In this document: positions 13,867 to 22,220 of the stretch, piece after piece | How positions within the stretch are numbered: the first letter of the stretch is position 1 | Layout: each line of letters begins with the position of its first letter | Virus record (IMG/VR): IMGVR_UViG_3300024255_000109 | Span: 1 to 29,173 of that record | Source: a virus | Length of the DNA: 29,173 bases | Strand: one strand, 5' to 3' | Notes under the pieces: model-generated | Seen by the model: the letters and a program-made list of their open reading frames with translations, nothing else | What the model was told of the DNA's origin: nothing | Databases searched by the model: none | Translations under genes and position numbers: made by a program

Positions 13867-16800
13867 TTATTCTCCTAGTTTAGTTTTAAGTTCATCTATT
13901 TGAACTTGTTGTTCTTGTATTGCTTTTATTAATACTGAAGTTAGTTTTCCGTAGTCTACAGTTTTGTGAGTATCTTCATCACTATTTAATGTATCTACTT
14001 CTACAACTACTTCTGGTATAATTTTTTCTATCTCTTGTGCTATAACACCAATATCATGTTGTCCGTTTCTCTTATCTATCCAGTCAAATGATACTGCTCT
14101 CATATCTAACACATCTTTTAATCCATAGTCTAAATCTTTGACATTTTCTTTTAGTCTTGCGTCTGATGCAATGGTACTTGAATATGCTACAACATCGCCA
14201 TCAAACAATGCATTACCATTAGCATCTACTCTCATACAAACATCTGTCATAGGTGCTGTTGCTGAATTATCTACAGCTCCAGTAGTTAAATTATCTCTAC
14301 CCCAAAATAAATAATTATCACTATTTAATAACATTCCGTGAGTAGTGGTAGTATTACCAGCAGATTTTAAATAAGTATAATCTCCTAAGGTAGTACCATA
14401 AGCATTATATATAATATCGTGAGTAGTAGCGTTAGTCCAACCTGACATTACAAGTCTTAATAAAGCACCATTACTATTTGTTTGTACATAATTAGCTGTT
14501 TCTAATTTACTTGCAGCGTATACATTATTTGCCCAAGTATTTGCATATCCATTACCTGTACTTAAGAAACTAAAATCATCGACACCATCAGTTTGAATAC
14601 GAATTTTATTTGCTATATTACCCATAGTAAATGCAGAACTGCTTGTATGTTCTATTCCAGTAGAATTTAAAGTCGCATAAGTACTACCACCACCAAGAGC
14701 TCTAAATACATGACTTCCATTATCGTAAACATTTCTAGAATCTCCACTATCGCCCATAAATATACAGGTGTTACCCTCTGGATTTCTCATCATTAGGTAA
14801 GTACCATTATTTTCCATAGATGCTACGTGACCAGTTGGTGTACTCCAAGTATGTAATTTTTGACTAACCCATAAATCGCCACTTATATAAGCATTACCAC
14901 TTACATCTAATTTATAACTTGCACCTGGTGTTGTCGTGTCTGATTCTCCATATCCAAGTCGCATACTATGTGCTACTGTTAACTTACCATCAGTAGTTAA
15001 AGCCATTGCTCCTGCACTTAAACCATGTCCATCATCACACCATAAAAAACCTCTAGTAGATTGGTCGTTCATATTAAATGTCATAGCATATTGATTTGCT
15101 AAGCCACCATAATTATTACCTGATTGCATACCGATTGCATAATTACTACTATTCCAAACTCTAATTTTATCTCTACTAGAAGTTGTATTGTGAACAAACT
15201 TACCAGTACCATCTGCCATTTTAATTTTACCTGCAGAAGGTAATGTATCAGCACCACTATATGTTGCATCTAGATTTCCAAACGCACTAGCTTCAAAAGA
15301 TATATCCCAATTATCATTGTAAAGGTCTACATCAGAAACGTATCCTATTTGCACATTACGTACAGTAACTTGTGGATAGCTCCAAGTATCTGCAAGCTCT
15401 CCAATATACACAACGTGATTTGTTCCATTGTGTCCAAATCTTACAGTTCTTGCGTGGTTTGCTTTAGGCGTTAACATTAGAGCAGTTTCATTTACCCATT
15501 CATTACTACCTGCTGTTCCATATACATAACCAGCTATATAAAATGATTGACTTTCATAAGAAACATAATCAAATATGTCTACCCAAAAAGATACCATATC
15601 TGCTGGACCACCACCAGATGGCAGTGTAATAGCTATTGCTCCAGTATGATTACCTTCACTAGTTCTATACATACCTCCACCAGGGTGTGCTATATATCCA
15701 CCTCGTGTTGTATCAGGTGTATAATCCCATAATAAACCTTTTTCTCTTGTAAGTTTTAAATTACCACCAACGGTTACGTCTCCTGTGTCAGTAGCTAAAT
15801 CAACACCTCCATAAGTAGACAATCCGTAATTTGGAGCACTTCTTGAACCCCAACCAGAAGGTGAACCAATATGAACTCTATTGTACATTTGTATATATTC
15901 ACCACTTTGACTACCTACAACAGTACCTCTAATCGTACCAACTTTAATTGCATGGTCGTTTACCTTTGTAAAACTATATTGTCCTGAAGCTGTATCATCA
16001 GCATCACTTCTTAAAAAGCTACCAGACCCTAAATTATTTAATAATGTAGCGTTTGATGCTGTTCCAGTTAGAGATGCGGTAATAGTAGTTCCACTAAATT
16101 GTATATAATTAGAACCACTTGTATACCATCTTTGAGTACCGCCAGTTCCACCAAGTGTTTGGAGTTTAAATCCATTGTCTGTATCAACTCTTAAAACATT
16201 GTAAGCAGTACCTGAAGCACCTGCTGTAAAAGTTAAAGCACCAGCATTATTAGTATCCCAAGAACCTCCATTATTGAAAGCTGCAAAAAAACCACTTTGT
16301 GCCCAAATACGACTTTCTCCTATTGAACCTCTTGGAGTACCATTAGTACACCATACCATTTGATGCCCACCACCCATAGTTCCACCAGTAGTATTATTAG
16401 TATGCTTATAAGCTAAACCATAAATACTACCAAAGTCTGCTCCAGTAGATGAGTTTCTATAATTGGCTCCCATACTCCAAATGTGGTCGGTTTTAGTAGA
16501 GTCATAAACACCAAATACACCTTTATTTCTTGCCGAAGAAATTAAATCGCCTGAAAACTGGTCATCAGCATCGCTTCTTAGGAATTGTGTTGAATCTAAA
16601 TTGTCTAATGTTGAAGCATTAGAGGTAGATGGTAATGAGAACCAACTGAATGTTCCATCTCCATCTGATTTTAATACTTGTCCATTAGTACCATCGCCTG
16701 ATACATTTAACTCATCTGCACCTACACTATTGTCTGTTATTGTTGCTGCATCTACCGAACTAAGTTCTGCTAAATTCCCTAATCCTAAACCAATTCTTGC

Positions 16801-19047
16801 GTTGTGTGCACTTGTAGCACCAGTACCACCTTCTGCTATTGCTAGTGCAGTTCCAAGAGTAAGACTACCTGGAATATCTACAACACCACTTGAGTTTATA
16901 AAAATTCTTTTAGCACCTGCTGTAATCAATGATATTTGGTCATTGCCATAAGTAGCATTATCTCCAAAAGTTATAGCTGCAGGACTACTACCAGTTTCAT
17001 TTTGATTAACTATACCTCTCAACATAATATATCCTGAAGTTGACATACTTGGGTCTCCAGTCAAAAATGAAGAAGTCGTTCCAGTAGATAATCCAAGATT
17101 TGCTCTAGCTGCACTTGCACTTGTTGCACCAGTACCACCTTCTGCTATTGCTAATGCTGTACCAAGTGTTAAAGCTCCAGTAACATTTAATGCTCCATTG
17201 ACAGTTGCACCTGTATTAGTAGTTTCAAATTTTAAACCATTGTTGTAATAAAGTTTTGCACCAGCATTTCCTGTAAGTACTAATGCATCGTGAAACACAC
17301 TGCCAAGTGGATTGTGGTGTCTAATTCTAAAAGTATTACTATTTTCTAAAGTTTCTACATCAATAATTTTATTACCATTGCCAGTAAAGTTTAGTTCACC
17401 TGTTAAATCAATTTGACTTCCATAAAGAACAGAATCTACAGTAATTGTGCTATCAAAATCTACATGACCAGTAAATGTACCAGTACCTGCAACGTGTAAC
17501 TTTGTACCAGGTGATGTAATTCCTATACCGACTGAGCCACTTGTTGCTGAATCTCTTTGTATTGTAAGTATATCTGTATCTTCACCACTTCCACTATATC
17601 CAAATCTTAAAGTATTTTCTCCTGATGGTGCATAAATAGCAAAATCATCTGTTTCGCCACCTGAACCTTCAAAAGCAATATGAGGGTCAGAAATAGTAGC
17701 TGAAGTATGTTTGATTTCAAGTTTACCTGCAGGTGATGCAGTTCCTATTCCGACATCTCCTACAAAATAATGTTCTGTGCTTGAACTGCTACCATAAGTA
17801 GCCAATGTGCCTGAATATGGTTTAAAAGCATCTGAAAATACTGCTGTTCTTAAATATGCAGTACCTACTAAATCTAAATCAGCTGTAGGACTTGTTGTAC
17901 CAATCCCAACTCTATGATTATCTCCAGTTATATTTAATACATACTCTAAAGTACCACTACTATCTTCAGTTCCAAATTGTAGTTTGCTACCATGTGCTTG
18001 ATTTCTTATTAAGAAATTCCCAGTTTGATTTTGTATCCAAGTATGTGCAGAATCATGAAATAGTTCTAAATCATTACCTTCTCCAATAGATAGCTTTTGA
18101 TTATCATTTGCTAATTTAACTCTTGCATTATCACTTGCATCTATTCTTATAGCAGTTTTTGCAACAGTATCATCAACGACTTGGAAAAACATATCTTGAT
18201 TATTTGAACTGTTTTTAATAACCATGCTTCCTGCACCAGCATTTTCAATAGTAAGTCCATCATTAAAGTTTGTAATGTTAGATGTAGTAGAACTCCTATA
18301 AAGTCTTAAATCTTGGTTTGCACCTATGCTTAATTGTTGAGTGTCATTAGGTAGTCTTATTCTACCTTCTGCACTTGCATCTATTTTTAATGCAGTAATA
18401 GTTTGACCACCATCGTTTACTCTAAGAATTATATCTTTATCTTGTGCATTATTTGCTATATAAAATTCAGTTCCAGTATCTTTTTCTAAATATGTTGCTG
18501 CTGCACCATTAAGGTTTACTACTGTATTAGTTCCACTTCCCTCAGTTACTGTTAAAACACCATCTAGAGTTAATGTGCTTCCATCAAAAGTAAGGTTAGA
18601 TTCTACTGTTGCAGTAGACGCACTATGTCTAGTTAGTAAACCATCAGTAGTAGTTCCTGACATACCAATTGGAACAGTTGAGGATAATATAAACCCAGCA
18701 CTACTACCATCAAAAACAATAGGCTTACCTGTATCATTCATACCTAAACTTCCTATATTGATAGCAGCTAAATCATCTAATACAGCATCAGAAGCTTGAA
18801 GCCCACTAATCCTAGAAGTCACATGGTCATATATTTGGTCACCAGTTGCTAATGTAGTAGCACCGTTTGATACTGCTGCAGTTGTAACTGTAGAACCAGT
18901 AATTTCAACTATTTCTTGACCAGATGAATTTGTAGGGTCATGAATATACAGCTTATTAGCTGCATGGTCATATGCTAGTTCATATTGAGCTAAATTACTA
19001 GTAGTGGGTGTACCACTACCACGTTTAATTTTAATTACATTAGACAT
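13867..19047 (-). CDS. Long tail fibre with C-terminal Peptidase_S74 intramolecular chaperone
   Basis: A 1,726-residue fibre protein. It begins with IKIKRGSGTPTTSNLAQYELAYD, a start seen in many phage fibre and tropism proteins, and keeps a beta-rich shaft of Thr/Ser/Gly repeats. Near-repeats include VGIGTTSP-type units (about 381, 430, 505), LAIAEGGTGATSA (about 630 and 733) and LRSDADD (about 820-1015). The last 99 residues are a Peptidase_S74 domain: S1628-D-A-R-L-K1633 gives the Ser/Lys dyad with the same spacing of 5 as in endosialidase tailspikes, followed by IGVIAQEIEKIIPEVV and a helical end. In this family the domain folds the trimer and then cuts itself off before the Ser. It binds the host surface. 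The receptor-binding region is probably the unique stretch from about 1,000 to 1,500. Confidence 0.93.
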   Translation of the reverse strand: MSNVIKIKRGSGTPTTSNLAQYELAYDHAANKLYIHDPTNSSGQEIVEITGSTVTTAAVSNGATTLATGDQIYDHVTSRISGLQASDAVLDDLAAINIGSLGMNDTGKPIVFDGSSAGFILSSTVPIGMSGTTTDGLLTRHSASTATVESNLTFDGSTLTLDGVLTVTEGSGTNTVVNLNGAAATYLEKDTGTEFYIANNAQDKDIILRVNDGGQTITALKIDASAEGRIRLPNDTQQLSIGANQDLRLYRSSTTSNITNFNDGLTIENAGAGSMVIKNSSNNQDMFFQVVDDTVAKTAIRIDASDNARVKLANDNQKLSIGEGNDLELFHDSAHTWIQNQTGNFLIRNQAHGSKLQFGTEDSSGTLEYVLNITGDNHRVGIGTTSPTADLDLVGTAYLRTAVFSDAFKPYSGTLATYGSSSSTEHYFVGDVGIGTASPAGKLEIKHTSATISDPHIAFEGSGGETDDFAIYAPSGENTLRFGYSGSGEDTDILTIQRDSATSGSVGIGITSPGTKLHVAGTGTFTGHVDFDSTITVDSVLYGSQIDLTGELNFTGNGNKIIDVETLENSNTFRIRHHNPLGSVFHDALVLTGNAGAKLYYNNGLKFETTNTGATVNGALNVTGALTLGTALAIAEGGTGATSASAARANLGLSTGTTSSFLTGDPSMSTSGYIMLRGIVNQNETGSSPAAITFGDNATYGNDQISLITAGAKRIFINSSGVVDIPGSLTLGTALAIAEGGTGATSAHNARIGLGLGNLAELSSVDAATITDNSVGADELNVSGDGTNGQVLKSDGDGTFSWFSLPSTSNASTLDNLDSTQFLRSDADDQFSGDLISSARNKGVFGVYDSTKTDHIWSMGANYRNSSTGADFGSIYGLAYKHTNNTTGGTMGGGHQMVWCTNGTPRGSIGESRIWAQSGFFAAFNNGGSWDTNNAGALTFTAGASGTAYNVLRVDTDNGFKLQTLGGTGGTQRWYTSGSNYIQFSGTTITASLTGTASNATLLNNLGSGSFLRSDADDTASGQYSFTKVNDHAIKVGTIRGTVVGSQSGEYIQMYNRVHIGSPSGWGSRSAPNYGLSTYGGVDLATDTGDVTVGGNLKLTREKGLLWDYTPDTTRGGYIAHPGGGMYRTSEGNHTGAIAITLPSGGGPADMVSFWVDIFDYVSYESQSFYIAGYVYGTAGSNEWVNETALMLTPKANHARTVRFGHNGTNHVVYIGELADTWSYPQVTVRNVQIGYVSDVDLYNDNWDISFEASAFGNLDATYSGADTLPSAGKIKMADGTGKFVHNTTSSRDKIRVWNSSNYAIGMQSGNNYGGLANQYAMTFNMNDQSTRGFLWCDDGHGLSAGAMALTTDGKLTVAHSMRLGYGESDTTTPGASYKLDVSGNAYISGDLWVSQKLHTWSTPTGHVASMENNGTYLMMRNPEGNTCIFMGDSGDSRNVYDNGSHVFRALGGGSTYATLNSTGIEHTSSSAFTMGNIANKIRIQTDGVDDFSFLSTGNGYANTWANNVYAASKLETANYVQTNSNGALLRLVMSGWTNATTHDIIYNAYGTTLGDYTYLKSAGNTTTTHGMLLNSDNYLFWGRDNLTTGAVDNSATAPMTDVCMRVDANGNALFDGDVVAYSSTIASDARLKENVKDLDYGLKDVLDMRAVSFDWIDKRNGQHDIGVIAQEIEKIIPEVVVEVDTLNSDEDTHKTVDYGKLTSVLIKAIQEQQVQIDELKTKLGE
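16809..16851. repeat. Fibre repeat copy 2 (GGTGATSA unit)
   Basis: Forty-three bases match 17118-17160 with three differences, 309 bases (103 codons) apart and in frame. Both encode LAIAEGGTGATSA in the fibre shaft. The repeat probably arose by duplication of a shaft module and is kept by protein function; it could also be a site for recombination that changes fibre length. Confidence 0.8.
17118..17160. repeat. Fibre repeat copy 1 (GGTGATSA unit)
   Basis: Partner of the 16809-16851 repeat. The DNA identity (40 of 43 bases) is higher than expected if only the peptide were conserved, since synonymous positions also match. This suggests a recent duplication or ongoing gene conversion within the fibre gene. 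Confidence 0.8.
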
Positions 19048-19053
19048 ATATCT

Positions 19054-19998
19054 TTAATAATTACCGCAATCTATGGTTGAACTTTCTAGTGTTGCTTTAA
19101 AATTACCATTTGAAACTTCAAAATACTGAGTAGTATCTAAATTTTGCCAAGTAATTTTAGGAGCTGAATTATGTGTTCCTACACGAAATCCTGCATCTGC
19201 TACTCCTGTAGTAGTTGCTAATTGTGCATTTGCTGTTATATTACTAGCAACAGTAATCTGCTTATCTGCGACAGCTAAATTTGTTGAATTAACAACAGTC
19301 TCTGTACCTCCAACTGTTATATCTCCAGTAATTGTTACGTCTCCTTGTAATGTTATACCACTTGCTATTTGTGTTCCTGTAATTGTTCCATTTGCTATAT
19401 CAGCTGCTACAATAGTACCTTGAGCAATTTTTGCTGAAGTAACTGCGGAATCTGCAATCTTAGCATTAATAACTGAGTTTGTAGCAAGTTCAGCTGAAGT
19501 AACATTTAGAGCTCTAATAGTAGCAGTAGTTACTGCTTCCGAACCAGCTTCTTGATTTAATTTATCGGTAGTAATAGCTTCATTATTTACTTTTGCAGTA
19601 GTAACAGCACTATTACCAAGTTTGTTTACTGTTACAGCACCGTTATTAATTTTATCTTCTGTTACTGCATTATTTTCTATATTAGCTGCTTCTATTGCAT
19701 TTGCTGCTATACTTACTACTCCATTTGTAGCGTCAAAGTCATCATTTACAAAAGCTGCTATACCTTTAGTACTTCCATCATCATCTGCTACTGGTAAAGC
19801 TGCTATTATATTAGCTTGAATATCTACTGGTGCTGTTACATCAGAACTGTTTTTTCCACCAATATATAATTTTCCAGCAGACCCGTTATTGTTTAACCAA
19901 CCCAATTCACCATAATCTAACGAACTAGACGCTCCACTACCTGAAGGTGCTGTCGTGCTATTATAGGCACTCTTTTTAATTAATATTGTATTCGCCAT
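19054..19998 (-). CDS. Fibre-shaft protein with tandem 'AVTxxKIxxG' repeats (314 aa)
   Basis: A 314-residue structural protein. The N-terminus (ANTILIKKSAYNSTTAPSG, then LDYGELGWLNN and KLYIGG) matches the anchor domain style of T4-like cyanophage and marine fibre proteins. Residues about 95-215 are a tandem array of 10- to 15-residue units (AVTEDKINNG, AVTTAKVNNE, AVTSAKIAQG, TITGTQIASG) expected to form a triple-stranded beta shaft. The C-terminus has a VTITGDITVGGTETV strand and a compact domain ending CGNY. It starts after AAAAGGAGAGTGTAATG. It lies directly upstream of the long fibre, so it probably forms the proximal fibre part or a short fibre. Confidence 0.85.
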   Translation of the reverse strand: MANTILIKKSAYNSTTAPSGSGASSSLDYGELGWLNNNGSAGKLYIGGKNSSDVTAPVDIQANIIAALPVADDDGSTKGIAAFVNDDFDATNGVVSIAANAIEAANIENNAVTEDKINNGAVTVNKLGNSAVTTAKVNNEAITTDKLNQEAGSEAVTTATIRALNVTSAELATNSVINAKIADSAVTSAKIAQGTIVAADIANGTITGTQIASGITLQGDVTITGDITVGGTETVVNSTNLAVADKQITVASNITANAQLATTTGVADAGFRVGTHNSAPKITWQNLDTTQYFEVSNGNFKATLESSTIDCGNY

Positions 19999-20010
19999 TA
20001 CACTCTCCTT

Positions 20011-20280
20011 TTAAAAGGCTCCGCCTTCTATTGTTTCTGTATCTAATACTACACCACTTTCTACACTAAAAGTAACCGTGTCTCCCGATACGCTTGTTGT
20101 TATCCCTGCTCCCCCCGTTAGGGTCAAAGTCTCGTTGTTTGTAATTTGTGACGTACCAGTATCTCCAGCTGCATTAAATGCACTAAAAGCTGCAGCAGTT
20201 GTGTTTTTGTTAACTGTAACTACAGATTGCTTTTTAACTACACTTACTTTGTTGTCGTTTTTAACTACTGTTACACTCAT
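20011..20280 (-). CDS. Small fibre-type beta protein (89 aa)
   Basis: An 89-residue protein rich in Val and Thr. The N-terminal 25 residues are repeated short strands with lysines (VTVVKNDNKVSVVKKQSVV). The C-terminal half holds the phage-fibre motif TLTLTGGAGITTSVSGDTVTF, common in marine T4-like structural proteins. Its ATG overlaps the stop of the upstream gene (ATGA). It is probably a fibre-attachment or decoration piece made together with the BppU-like protein. Structural role likely; exact place unknown. Confidence 0.8.
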   Translation of the reverse strand: MSVTVVKNDNKVSVVKKQSVVTVNKNTTAAAFSAFNAAGDTGTSQITNNETLTLTGGAGITTSVSGDTVTFSVESGVVLDTETIEGGAF

Positions 20281-20630
20281 GAGTATGTCACTCTTTCAAT
20301 TACTTCTATATTTCCCTCTAAATCTCTTGTAGTCTCAGTTCCTATTGTTCTAAATATATCATATATTAAATTATCACCTGGTAAAGCTGCTGTTTGAGTT
20401 TCCGTTAAACTAAACACAACTTCACCGTTTGCAAGATTATTTCCACTTTTTGCAAATGTTATAGGAGTTCCACTTATTGCTATTGCATCTGTTTCTGGAC
20501 TTCTTCTAATCTTAGAAGTAAAAGTAGCATTTGTTAAATTAATTGCTGTCCCTGCTGCATTTGTTAAAGTAACCTCTAAACTAAAATCAACGCCTTGCTC
20601 TATAACTAAATTATGTTTTGCTGCTGCCAT
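20277..20630 (-). CDS. BppU/Ig-like baseplate or fibre adaptor protein (117 aa)
   Basis: A 117-residue beta-sandwich protein. The pattern NLVIEQGVDFSLEVTLTNAAG, followed by INLTNATFTSKIRR, a GEVVFSLTETQTAAL strand and LIYDIFRTIG, is the familiar layout of small phage proteins related to the N-terminal domain of BppU-type baseplate proteins. These link receptor-binding fibres to the tail. The start follows GTAGGGGAAAATATG. It overlaps the next fibre gene by 4 bases. Family-level recognition is from pattern memory only. Confidence 0.8.
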   Translation of the reverse strand: MAAAKHNLVIEQGVDFSLEVTLTNAAGTAINLTNATFTSKIRRSPETDAIAISGTPITFAKSGNNLANGEVVFSLTETQTAALPGDNLIYDIFRTIGTETTRDLEGNIEVIERVTYS

Positions 20631-20638
20631 ATTTTCCC

Positions 20639-21052
20639 CTACATACTGTGTTGATTAATTGAATAATTAGAATCATCTTTACCACGATTCTTGTATTTTT
20701 TAGCCATCATTGTACATTCTTTATATTCAGCTTTATAATACATTGCTTGTTGTATTTCTCCTGCAGAAGCGTGTAATTGCTGTAATACTCTGTACATTGG
20801 AGCTTCATGAAATTCTGATGGAAAAGAAGGAGATTCACCTAAATCTACTGAAGCTACATTACCCGTTGTAAATCTTAATCCTTTTTTAGCATAATGGATA
20901 CGTATAGTATCACCTGTTGTTAACTCGCTACTATCAAGAGAAGTTAATTTGTCTTTTACATAATCCCACTTAGCAATAATTAAGGCATAATCTCTTAGAG
21001 TATATACTAAATCATTAGTTGGCCAATCAAAATTCTTTGCTACATCTGTCAT
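20639..21052 (-). CDS. Connector/tail-region protein (137 aa)
   Basis: A 137-residue protein I do not recognise by name. It has a helical N-terminus (NDLVYTLRDYALIIAKWDYVKDKL). A beta segment with GDTIRIHYAKKGLRF and an FHEAPMYRVLQQLHASAGEIQQAM helix follow. It ends in a basic stretch (MMAKKYKNRGKDD). It has no membrane segment. Its ATG overlaps the upstream stop (ATGA), and it sits between two connector-like genes and the fibre module. A head-completion, tail-terminator or neck role would fit the place; it is inferred. Confidence 0.75.
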   Translation of the reverse strand: MTDVAKNFDWPTNDLVYTLRDYALIIAKWDYVKDKLTSLDSSELTTGDTIRIHYAKKGLRFTTGNVASVDLGESPSFPSEFHEAPMYRVLQQLHASAGEIQQAMYYKAEYKECTMMAKKYKNRGKDDSNYSINQHSM

Positions 21053-21354
21053 GATATATCTGTCTCCTCTATAGTGCCTAAAAATCTTTTAATTTTTTTG
21101 TTGTTATAATCTACCCTATCAACAGATAATACGTCATCTATAGATAAAGATGTACTAGTTCCCTCTTTTACAAAATCACTAAATAAATATCTTCTTTTAT
21201 CGTCTGCTGTAACAGTTGCAGTAGCTGTTCCTCTTAATAACTCAATTTCTGTTTCAAATTTATCTAAAGCTCTATTAAGCATTAATCTAATTTGAGTTTC
21301 TCCTACTTGAGGAAAACTTTGCTGTATTGTTTCAATCATTTCTTTTTGTGTCAT
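21049..21354 (-). CDS. Small connector-region protein (101 aa)
   Basis: A 101-residue protein. Two helices (QKEMIETIQQSFPQVGET and IRLMLNRALDKFETEIEL) are followed by beta strands (TATATVTADDKRRYLFSDF, then SIDDVLSVDRVDYN). The mixed fold and the size fit head-completion or stopper proteins, but no family motif is visible. It is coupled at both ends: its ATG lies in the stop of the 209-residue gene (ATGA), and its stop lies in the next ATG (ATGA). The context supports a structural role in the neck. Confidence 0.75.
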   Translation of the reverse strand: MTQKEMIETIQQSFPQVGETQIRLMLNRALDKFETEIELLRGTATATVTADDKRRYLFSDFVKEGTSTSLSIDDVLSVDRVDYNNKKIKRFLGTIEETDIS

Positions 21355-21980
21355 GCTTGTTCCTCTCTCTTACCATAAGAAGCTATAAAGGTTCCTAAAG
21401 CACCTTGATACTCTCCTTGTAATAATTGTAAATCTGCCATTTTTAAATTATGTTCTTCAGTATCGTCTTGAAACTCATTTAACTCAGAAATTCTAGCTTT
21501 AATTGCTGTTTTTAAAATAATTAAATGTTCTATTTCATCAGGAGCTCCAACAAAATTAGATAAATCATTATCAAATGTAATTGTTGGATAATTTACGTGT
21601 TCTACTTTACATAAAGATAAATGAGCTGGCTCTACAAAAACTTTACCACTAAATTTCCAATATACTGGAGATTCTGCTGTTGCTTCATAAATAGATTGAA
21701 CGCCCGCATCTGTTGAAACATATCTTTGTCTATCTGCATATCTAACTTCTTTTGCTTCATATCCATTACGACTTACACCTAATATCCTAGAAGAAGTTAT
21801 TGCTGCTCCATTTTGATTAGCATCTGTTGTTTCTACACTCATACTCCATAACATTTCTGGTGGTAATACATTAATAATTTCTTTAGCTGCATCAGTTGCA
21901 AATTGTCCAATAGCAGTATTATCTACTACAATATTAGACAATAAGTCTAATAATCTACTCTTTATGCTTGTAGCTCCCAT
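21351..21980 (-). CDS. Putative head-tail adaptor protein (209 aa)
   Basis: A 209-residue protein, third structural gene after the capsid. An N-terminal helical bundle (SIKSRLLDLLSNIVVDNTAIGQ) leads to AAKEIINVLPPEMLW. A beta region about 60-125 ends in VYWKFSGKVFVEP. The C-terminal helices include PDEIEHLIILKTAIKARISEL. The helix/beta/helix layout and gene order suggest the adaptor that attaches under the portal, as gp4-type or gp6-type connectors do. The ATG shares its A with the stop of the 57-residue gene. Assignment is by layout and context, not by a diagnostic motif. Confidence 0.75.
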   Translation of the reverse strand: MGATSIKSRLLDLLSNIVVDNTAIGQFATDAAKEIINVLPPEMLWSMSVETTDANQNGAAITSSRILGVSRNGYEAKEVRYADRQRYVSTDAGVQSIYEATAESPVYWKFSGKVFVEPAHLSLCKVEHVNYPTITFDNDLSNFVGAPDEIEHLIILKTAIKARISELNEFQDDTEEHNLKMADLQLLQGEYQGALGTFIASYGKREEQA

Positions 21981-22153
21981 TATTGTATATTTCTTTTACG
22001 TGTTAAAAATTTATATCCACCAATAACGCCTATATTCTTTTTTTCTTTAGCTTTTTTTAATTTGCTATCAACAGGTCCATCTTTTTTGTTATCAGTACTA
22101 TTTTTTCCTTTACCACTTGGATTATAATTGTCTGTCATACTTTTGTTTTTCAT
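21980..22153 (-). CDS. Small basic protein between capsid and adaptor (57 aa)
   Basis: A 57-codon frame from ATG 22153 to TAA 21982-21980, with one of the best SD sites in the window (AAAAGGAGAGTAACATG) and a TAATG overlap with the adaptor gene. The product is hydrophilic and Lys/Asn-rich (GKGKNSTDNKKDGP, LKKAKEKKN), with a short hydrophobic turn (IGVIGGYKFL) and a basic end. The N-terminal two thirds are probably disordered. It lies right after the capsid hairpin, so its level may be set by read-through. The role is unknown; a minor capsid-binding protein is a guess. Confidence 0.75.
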   Translation of the reverse strand: MKNKSMTDNYNPSGKGKNSTDNKKDGPVDSKLKKAKEKKNIGVIGGYKFLTRKRNIQ

Positions 22154-22181
22154 GTTACTCTCCTTTTATTTAAAATTCTTT

Positions 22182-22205
22182 GGGGGAGTATATTGCAACT
22201 CCCCC
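22182..22205 (-). terminator. GC-rich hairpin after the capsid gene (partial terminator or RNA-stabilising stem)
   Basis: A perfect 8-bp inverted repeat, GGGGGAGT (22182-22189) and ACTCCCCC (22198-22205), with an 8-base loop, stands out in A/T-rich surroundings. On the minus-strand transcript it lies 15 bases beyond the capsid stop and is followed by AAAGAATTTT, not by a clean U-run. Phages often place a leaky terminator here so capsid is made in excess over connectors. The weak U-tract may instead point to an mRNA 3'-end stabiliser. Confidence 0.75.
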
Positions 22206-22220
22206 TTGTTTATTTAACTA

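Noticed and set aside
18900-19900. Possible CRISPR-like or tandem DNA repeats in the fibre genes
   Set aside because: The short repeats follow the protein repeat units of fibre shafts, vary in length, and have no uniform spacers.
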